A DNA stretch of 6,900 bases. Source: Bacteroidota bacterium (GTDB taxonomy: Bacteria > Bacteroidota > Bacteroidia > Chitinophagales > Chitinophagaceae). Shown here piece by piece: positions 6,526-6,900 of this stretch (position 1 is its first letter; every line of letters starts with the position of its first letter). The translations under genes were made by a program, and so were the position numbers. The stretch spans positions 5,317-12,216 of the forward strand of contig JAPLER010000201.1 of assembly GCA_026391115.1 (NCBI GenBank), in the 5' to 3' direction. Under the pieces are notes generated by a model. The model saw only the letters and a program-made list of their open reading frames with translations, ran no database searches and had not been told where the DNA came from.

Positions 6526-6557
6526 CAGCTCTACGAAGCTACAGCTCTACGAAGCTT
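6526..6557. repeat. 16-bp tandem repeat, two copies
   Basis: CAGCTCTACGAAGCTA (6526-6541) is followed at once by CAGCTCTACGAAGCTT (6542-6557); they differ only in the last base. Each copy contains the arm CGAAGCT, so either one can pair with AGCTTCG at 6560-6566, giving two alternative hairpins. Confidence 0.85.
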
Positions 6558-6566
6558 GTAGCTTCG
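6550..6566. repeat. Hairpin A of the CTACAAG-core set
   Basis: Arms CGAAGCT and AGCTTCG enclose loop TGT; on the minus strand it reads CGAAGCTACAAGCTTCG. Flanking CTA (6547-6549) and TAG (6568-6570) extend the stem around a one-base bulge. Confidence 0.8.
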
Positions 6567-6573
6567 ATAGACT

Positions 6574-6600
6574 TATTGCATTGCTTTAAGCAATACAATA
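6574..6600. repeat. Imperfect palindrome with TTTAA centre
   Basis: Left TATTG and ATTGCTT face right AAGCAAT and CAATA around a one-base centre, with a single C-A mismatch between the inner and outer parts. It lacks the CTACAAG core of its neighbours. Confidence 0.65.
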
Positions 6601-6607
6601 CAACTGC

Positions 6608-6624
6608 CGAAACTACAAGTTTCG
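6608..6624. repeat. Hairpin B of the CTACAAG-core set
   Basis: It reads CGAAACTACAAGTTTCG, with 7-bp arms and an ACA loop. It differs from hairpin A only at one base pair (G-C to A-T). CTG (6604-6606) and CAG (6625-6627) extend the stem around a bulged C. Confidence 0.8.
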
Positions 6625-6632
6625 CAGAGCTA

Positions 6633-6649
6633 TGTTGCTACAAGCAACA
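6633..6649. repeat. Hairpin C of the CTACAAG-core set
   Basis: It reads TGTTGCTACAAGCAACA, with 7-bp arms and an ACA loop. It differs from hairpin A at three base pairs, all changed on both sides so that pairing is kept. Confidence 0.8.
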
Positions 6650-6657
6650 AAATAAAA

Positions 6658-6682
6658 CTTCGAGGCGTAGGACGCCTCGAAG
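6658..6682. repeat. GC-rich 10-bp hairpin
   Basis: Arms CTTCGAGGCG (6658-6667) and CGCCTCGAAG (6673-6682) pair perfectly around loop TAGGA. It is the most GC-rich structure in the window and shares its last two bases with the outer right arm of the cluster. No T run follows on either strand, so it is not a typical terminator. Confidence 0.8.
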
Positions 6683-6688
6683 AGCTGG

Positions 6689-6719
6689 AAAAAGCATCAA
6701 GCTATGCCTGATGCTTTTT
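6689..6719 (-). terminator. Rho-independent terminator of the second protease copy
   Basis: Arms AAAAAGCATCA (6689-6699) and TGATGCTTTTT (6709-6719) form an 11-bp stem with a 9-nt loop. It matches the terminator at 5970-6000 in stem but not in loop. On the minus strand the T run is the five bases of the stem itself, then CC, so it may be weaker than copy 1. It abuts the palindrome cluster. Confidence 0.7.
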
Positions 6720-6777
6720 GTGTATTAGACTTTATTTGCCAAGTGTTGTGTAATACCAACTTGTGCTTTAACTATAA
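6720..6777 (-). repeat. Duplicated 3' flank, copy 2
   Basis: These 58 bases follow the stop of the second protease copy and match 6001-6058 at 52 positions, without gaps. The frame open in copy 1 is interrupted here by one extra TAA, then reads STSWYYTTLGK before the aligned TAA. Confidence 0.8.
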
Positions 6778-6900
6778 TTATTTTAATTTCATTTGTGCAT
6801 AAAACGGATGGTCTGGATTTATTATCAATTGCTGACTTTGAGGATGTATAAGTACATCCATATCTTCAAGAGGAATTGCACCTAACAATGGCTCACAATT
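6778..6900 (-). CDS. C-terminal part of a second clan AA aspartic protease paralogue
   Basis: The last 40 codons plus TAA of a minus-strand gene are present; the rest lies beyond the right edge. The peptide includes LLGAIPLEDMDVLIHP and ends PDHPFYAQMKLK. It aligns without gaps to the last 40 residues of the neighbouring protease with 28 identities; the DNA matches at 90 of 120 positions. The LLGAIP hallmark after the flap is kept. Within the hallmark region the aspartate in IIDP is a histidine here (LIHP). The catalytic DSG segment is outside the window, so whether this copy is active cannot be told. No frameshift or stop is seen in the visible part. Confidence 0.85.
   Translation of the reverse strand, partial: NCEPLLGAIPLEDMDVLIHPQSQQLIINPDHPFYAQMKLK

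Larger units (their letters stand above)
6524..6689. repeat. Palindrome cluster bounded by a 9-bp inverted repeat
   Basis: The outer arms TCCAGCTCT (6524-6532) and AGAGCTGGA (6681-6689) are perfect inverted copies. They enclose a 16-bp tandem repeat and five further hairpins, so nearly the whole segment can fold. It lies exactly between the upstream protease copy's terminator and the downstream copy's promoter. It has no open frame and no transposase. It resembles a composite of short dispersed palindromes (REP- or MITE-like), but family membership cannot be judged from one copy. Confidence 0.75.

Noticed and set aside
6524..6689. CRISPR array
   Set aside because: The palindromes differ in sequence and spacing, and there are no regular direct repeats with unique spacers and no cas genes.
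6524..6720. Complete insertion sequence or transposon
   Set aside because: There is no open frame for a transposase, and the outer 9-bp inverted repeats have no recognisable target-site duplication.

Overview
The window looks like a chromosomal segment of an AT-rich member of the Bacteroidota, probably near the Chitinophagaceae/Sphingobacteriia. Four things point there: no Shine-Dalgarno-like sequences before the genes; Bacteroidota-type -7 boxes (TAnnTTTG) just upstream of two starts; a signal peptide ending in the typical KAQA form; and an Lgt-family protein with a GRIGCQ.SGDGDWGI-type motif. The placement is inference from sequence style, since no rRNA or other phylogenetic marker is present.

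Left part (1-2288, all minus strand). The window opens with the N-terminal 50 codons of an exported protein of unknown function. Next comes a 307-residue lipoprotein carrying three PepSY-like repeats, with a strong palindromic terminator. The 208-bp gap at 1229-1436 is AT-rich; I see no gene, clear promoter or hairpin in it. Then comes prmC, the methyltransferase that modifies the GGQ glutamine of peptide release factors. prmC and the plus-strand yigZ-family gene are transcribed divergently from a 47-bp spacer.

Middle part (2336-5310, plus strand). A YigZ/IMPACT-family gene, trxB (thioredoxin reductase) and an lgt-family gene follow one another with gaps of 83 and 57 bp. trxB has its own near-perfect -7 box, so this is not a tight operon. 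The Lgt-family protein is long and lacks several residues held essential in E. coli Lgt. Its stop codon overlaps that of a convergent HAD phosphatase gene, and its likely terminator lies inside the phosphatase coding sequence.

Right part (5307-6900, minus strand). A YniC/HxpB-like sugar-phosphate phosphatase is followed upstream by a small retropepsin-like (clan AA) aspartic protease gene. A second paralogous copy runs off the right edge. Each copy is followed by a similar 3' flank and a similar terminator hairpin, so the whole gene-plus-terminator unit was duplicated. A roughly 165-bp cluster of palindromes fills the space between the two units, bounded by a 9-bp outer inverted repeat. It includes three 7-3-7 hairpins that share a CTACAAG core and differ only by paired, compensatory changes. 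This cluster and the tandem duplication are the most unusual structures here. The rest is mostly housekeeping. No transposase, CRISPR array, tRNA or rRNA was seen.
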